DNA of 64,000 nt, from NCBI GenBank assembly GCA_905220665.1, contig CAJNAR010000160.1, positions 599,099 to 663,098 on the forward strand, read 5' to 3'. Position numbers and translations under genes: made by a program. The notes beneath the pieces were generated by a model that made no database searches, was not told the DNA's origin, and saw only the letters and a program-made list of their open reading frames with translations. Of the stretch, positions 60,240 through 64,000 are shown piece by piece. How positions within the stretch are numbered: position 1 is the stretch's first letter; every line of letters begins with the position of its first letter. Source of the stretch: Albugo candida. Taxonomy: Eukaryota; Oomycota; Peronosporomycetes; Albuginales; Albuginaceae.

Positions 60240-61196
60240 TTGGCTGAACTATAATTAAGCTTTTGTCACCTTAAACTGACCAATAAACCAGTCCATTACA
60301 TCATCTACTGCATATATACGTCTCTTAAGTCACTTTATATAGCTGTGACGGTGTGTTGGAGAATAGTGAAAGTGCAAACGGAGACAATTTAAAGCATTAT
60401 AGTGACGTGGAGTGTGATGTCGACGAAGCCAATGCCGTAGAGAAAGCTTGGGGATTTTACAAACGAAACGCAAAATTTCATGCAAGAACATATCTGGACA
60501 GTATGGAAAAGCTTCCGACCGGCGTTCTTATACACATCGACAAGCAAGTGGCAAGAAGCAAGATTCTGTCCTCAAAGACGTCATCAAGTCAGGAGGTGCG
60601 AAGATTTTGAAATGCAAATCCTCGGTGAGTTTTCTCCTCTCGTTCGAATCTTTGAGGCACGTACCAATTTGGAATGCATCATTGATCCCTTTCTCTATGC
60701 TTCTTCATTACGAAGAAGCATCAACAGAGCAAACTAACTCATTAGAATATTCCAATACGTGAATGCATTTGCCGTTGCTGGCTTTCATCATGGTTAAGAG
60801 CAGCTTAGACCTTTCAATCCAGCTTTGAGTGAGCCATACTAAAAGACCTTGGAGAAAAGCTAGATGTCGCATGCAAAATACTAGCCATTATCCTCCCCAT
60901 TAATTTAAACTGATTGGATTCAACTTTACGATCGATGGTCACATTCTCTGGGCCTCTTCTTTTATTACGAAGTCAAATGCGCTGATACAAGCGACCAAAG
61001 GTCCTCTTTGTTGGAAGGACTTAAGAATGTGCTTTAGGTTTCTAGTCTCGCTTGGTACTTAGTCTAAACGATTGGTTAGGAGTCTCATTTTCTAAAAATA
61101 AAAGCTCAGTTTCGGCAATTTTTTCTTCCAACGCAACCAAATTCGCCAACTTGCCAACAGGTTAAAATCCCAATCAAGATTCCACCAGCCAAGACC
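60240..61196. other. Mostly unrecognised; one small hypothetical frame
   Basis: A frame at 60353-60610 (+, 85 codons) reads with ordinary amino-acid composition (for example AVEKAWGFYKRNAKFHARTY) and may be the remnant of a protein-coding exon, but I cannot name it. The last 100 bases precede the gag at 61197 and may include the end of its LTR and leader. Confidence 0.4.
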
Positions 61197-61735
61197 ATGG
61201 AAGAATCCGACGGATCAGATGAGTCGAAAATGGACCGAATGATGCTACTGCTGGAGACAATCGAAATTAGACTGGATAAGATCGAAACTGAGAGGAGCGT
61301 CGGATCGCCACTACCACCACCACCCGTGCGAACGGGAAGCATATTGCTGGACCAAGCAACCAAGGACAGGGTTTGACAATGTCACCCCTGGATGCGAAAT
61401 CGATGCAGCGTCATAAAAGCATGATGAGGAGAAGCTTTGTCCATACGATGCAACAAAATGCGATGGACGGGCTCAACAGAGTCAAATTTTGTCAGCAAGG
61501 GATATAAAGCTGGCAATTTAGCCATTCGACGGGAAGTAAATATACTCTGGGCATGAAGCGCCGTTTACTAAATGGGATTATCGTTTCTTGCGGCAACTAT
61601 CATATGCCCAAAAAGGAGCCGGAGGGATTTGGGTGAGGAAGTGAAGATGGACTACCTAGGGCGGCATCTTAGCGGCAAAGCGCCCACTTATAACGAGCAG
61701 CAAGTTTCTCAATGGGTGACACAGTGCTCCAGCGA
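61197..61735 (+). pseudogene. LTR-retrotransposon gag N-terminus, truncated
   Basis: From ATG at 61197: MEESDGSDESKMDRMMLLLE, a coiled-coil-like IEIRLDKIETE, a Pro-rich run, then a TGA at 61374. Continuing in other frames: SPLDAKSMQRHKSMMRRSF (about 61380), then about 61520-61730 FDGK, KWDYRFLRQLSYAQKGAGG, KMDYLGRHLSGKAPTY and EQQVSQW. These are gag-core motifs of LTR retrotransposons (a substrate-like FDG-x-E start, W-x-F helices). The coding sequence stops at the junction with the minus-strand LINE near 61735. Stops and frameshifts make it dead. Confidence 0.65.
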
Positions 61736-64000
61736 TGAAGAAGTGTTGGTGAAAACGGTTCCGGAAGCAATGCCAGAGTTTCCATCAAGGCCGATGAAGG
61801 AGGGCGGAAACCAAATAATTGAGTCTTTGACGCATTTAGTTGGAGACCGGCCACCATCGCGTGGTGTTTGACTTCGGCCATAAATTTGGATGTGTCGCGA
61901 AGGTCTCTCAGTATGCCGGTACAATCGTCCGCAAACGCCGAAAGGTGTTGAGTCGTTGATGATCCTGGTATCGGAATGCCAAGATGACGGGTCGTTGAAC
62001 GGAGATAAGCCGAAAAAGGATCCAAGAAGAGCACAAAGAGCGAAGGTGTAAGTGGATCACTTTGGCGTACTCCGCTACCGAGTTGAAAAAACTTGCTCGC
62101 GCGGCCATTTACCATGTATCAATAAGGTTATCTTGGTAGAAGGTCTTGGTCCATGAACGGAAGGTCGCTCCAAAGCCAAAATGGTGTAAAATAGTGTGAA
62201 GGGCAGGCTACAACACACTATCAAACGCCTTGGAGAAGTCCAGTAAGATGGCGCCAGCATCGGGAAACCGAATCCGGCAAAGTTGTTGGATGTCTTGGAA
62301 CCGCACTAATGCATGTCGTATAGATCTGCCTTGCACAAAGCCCATTTGATCAGTGTGTAGTAGCTTCGGTAGGACTTTGCGAAGCGGAAGGCAAGAATCT
62401 TCGGACCGAGCTTTGCTTCATGATTGAGTAATGTGATGGGGCGATAGTTGCTTGAGAGGGTGCGGTCACCCTTCCTGTACAGGAGAGTAACCGTTGCTCG
62501 TCGTTAAAACTTGGTGAGGATTCCTTTCGAAAGTTGTGCGCAGTAAACTAAATCGAAGACGAATGCCCAAGTCGAGATGAAAAGTTGATAGTAATCCACT
62601 GGAAGGCCATCATAACCAGGGGCTTTGTTGCGGAGTGATGTCTTGATTGCCCAGTAAAAGTCGTTTTCTGTGAACGGTGCGTCGAGGTAGGCTTCATCTT
62701 GATCCGTAAGTTTGGGGGTGGTATGTCGAAGAAGGGATTGAAACTTGACCGGATTATGTTGGCAAAAGTGAACATTGGAAGAGTCTTCGTTGGAAGTGGA
62801 TTGAAATATCTGTGGCCATTAGTCCCGATGAATTCTAGCCATTTCAGCAGGATCGGTAGCCTGGGATCAATCAGGTCGTTGTGCCGAAGGGATGCAAACT
62901 TGTCTTAAAATGGGTGCAGGTGAGCGAAAAAAAGCTTTGGTGGCCTTTTCGCTGAAATGGAAACTGGCGTCGAAGTGATGCCAGGAACCTGGTGTTCTCC
63001 GGCGTGTTTCTTCATCATGAAGATTGGCTTGAGTTTTCGTTCCTCTTCCGTATTGATCGGCGTAGGGTCGGTAATGGCATGTTGAGAAGCGTCCTGAGTA
63101 TCTTGACGAAGCTTGGCGAGACGTTACTTCTTGCAATCCTTGTTTTTTCGGAATTGAAGGCGAAGGTACAGTAAGTCGGTCCTCTTGTGTTCGTCGAACA
63201 AGGCCCCGGGATTATCGTCTACGCCGGTCCTGAGTCGATCCAAAAAGACCGCTAAGTTGGACTCTAATGCGGCTTGTACTTCGGGATCCCGCAATAGCCA
63301 TGTGGAGCATTCCCAAGGAGGGCGAGTATAAGTCGGGTAAGCGGCATGTCGGAGCTGAAAAGTGAGTGGCAATTGATCGGCATGATGGTATTGGTCAGTG
63401 AAGTTGTGCTTGGTCCGTACCAAGTTGTGCGAGAACAGATCCGGAGATAGGAAGCAGTAGTCGATACGCTTACGGCGACCAGGTTTCGTGAATCTTGTGT
63501 CTTGGGATAAGTCGAGCGCCAAGCATCAACAAGTCCCAAGTAAAGAATCCATTGCTGTAGTAGATCGGATGTCGGACACTTGTGTTGTGATGTTCCGGAA
63601 TCCAGGGTAGGGTCAATGGGAACGTTGAAATCCCCTAATACGGTATGCTAAATACCTTCCGGGAAGGCAGTTGGGCGAGATTCAAAGAGGGTTATTCTCG
63701 CGGCAAGATGAGCAGGCGCATAGATCGCATGGATCCAGACGTGTTGCTGTTCCAAGGAAGTGTCGATAATCATGTAGCGGCTTTGATACGCGCTCGTGAT
63801 GTGTCTGGAGGTGATATAGATCATGGGGCCGAAGGAGTGACTTGACGGGAAGATTAATATCACGCCATTACGTCCAACACCACTGGTAACCTCCAAGGGA
63901 GACCAAAATGACCTTGAGGCGGAATCCACGGTATTGATGAGATACATGTTTCGTTGTTGGTGATCGGCGCAGCTGAAACGCGTTTCTTGAAGCGCGATAA
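61735..64000 (-). pseudogene. LINE-E, second LINE lineage, truncated at its 3' side and running off the window
   Basis: Reading leftwards from the right edge: IALQETRFSC (64000-63970) and YAPAHLAARITLFES (about 63700) are endonuclease blocks. Next comes RKRIDYCFLSPDL (63124-63522), with YTRPPWECSTWLLRDPEV after it. The reverse transcriptase has YRPITLL (about 62440), DQMGFVQGRSIRHAL (about 62340), GAILLDFSKAFDSVL (about 62240), GVRQSDPLTPSLF and AFADDCTGILRDL (about 61915). It ends shortly after the FADD block, inside the polymerase, where plus-strand gag begins. Motif wording differs clearly from LINE-A (FADDCTG against FADDSTL), so it is another lineage. Several frame breaks are present. 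Confidence 0.88.

Noticed and set aside
61572..61871. A continuous 99-codon plus-strand ORF read as one gag-like protein
   Set aside because: Only the first half matches gag. After about 61735 it is the antisense of the LINE-E reverse transcriptase, so the ORF crosses a junction.

Overview
The window is eukaryotic and TE-dominated. I see no bacterial operons, Shine-Dalgarno organisation or dense gene packing. It holds remnants of two non-LTR (LINE) lineages, one Ty3/gypsy chromovirus, two or more Ty1/copia remnants, a MULE, a Tc1/mariner element, another DDE transposon, several TIR-bounded non-autonomous elements and a tRNA-derived Pol III unit. Only one long intact ORF does not look like a transposon: a 635-codon protein of unknown function at 50804-52711 (-). 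The element mix and moderately AT-rich sequence would suit an oomycete or another filamentous eukaryote, but nothing here proves the lineage.

Layout. 1-4.0 kb: no recognised gene, but 2524-3711 is copied directly at about 32423-33510. 4.0-5.4 kb: a broken DDE transposase (-), abutted by LINE-A. 5.4-21.2 kb: the most striking structure. LINE-A (+) and LINE-B (-) face each other tail to tail. Their last 4.13 kb (8271-12397 and 14666-18792) form an essentially perfect, indel-free inverted repeat around a 2.27 kb spacer. The spacer carries a tRNA-derived Pol III element, a MITE-like element and a broken tryptophan synthase beta gene. Outside the arms the two LINEs abruptly fall to roughly 80% identity, and inside them they share the same ORF-breaking mutations. 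This suggests gene conversion or a late DNA-level duplication rather than two fresh insertions, unless it is an assembly artefact.

22.37-27.93 kb: a Ty3/gypsy chromovirus (-) with 218-bp LTRs, a perfect 5-bp target duplication, gag, protease, RT, RNase H, integrase and chromodomain, all degraded. Each LTR holds four TGACGTCA-type palindromes spaced exactly 13 bp apart. 27.9-33.5 kb: mostly unrecognised, with a weak copia gag remnant and the second copy of the 1.1-kb repeat. 33.5-38.3 kb: two back-to-back TIR elements. The first contains an inverted pair of MULE transposase C-terminal ends, a 441-bp MITE and many copies of a short module. 39.0-42.6 kb: a Tc1/mariner pseudogene and a nearly full-length MULE with TIRs and an N-terminal FAR1-like domain. 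44.1-49.3 kb: two converging copia remnants. 50.8-52.7 kb: the intact unknown gene. 53.8-60.2 kb: two more decayed LINE copies with an LTR remnant between them. 61.2-64 kb: an LTR-retrotransposon gag (+) joined to a different LINE (-) that runs off the right edge.

How it works together: there is no metabolic or regulatory operon. The region reads as a nest of old transposons with one plausible host gene and one dead biosynthetic gene. All calls are by eye from sequence and translation. No database search was possible.
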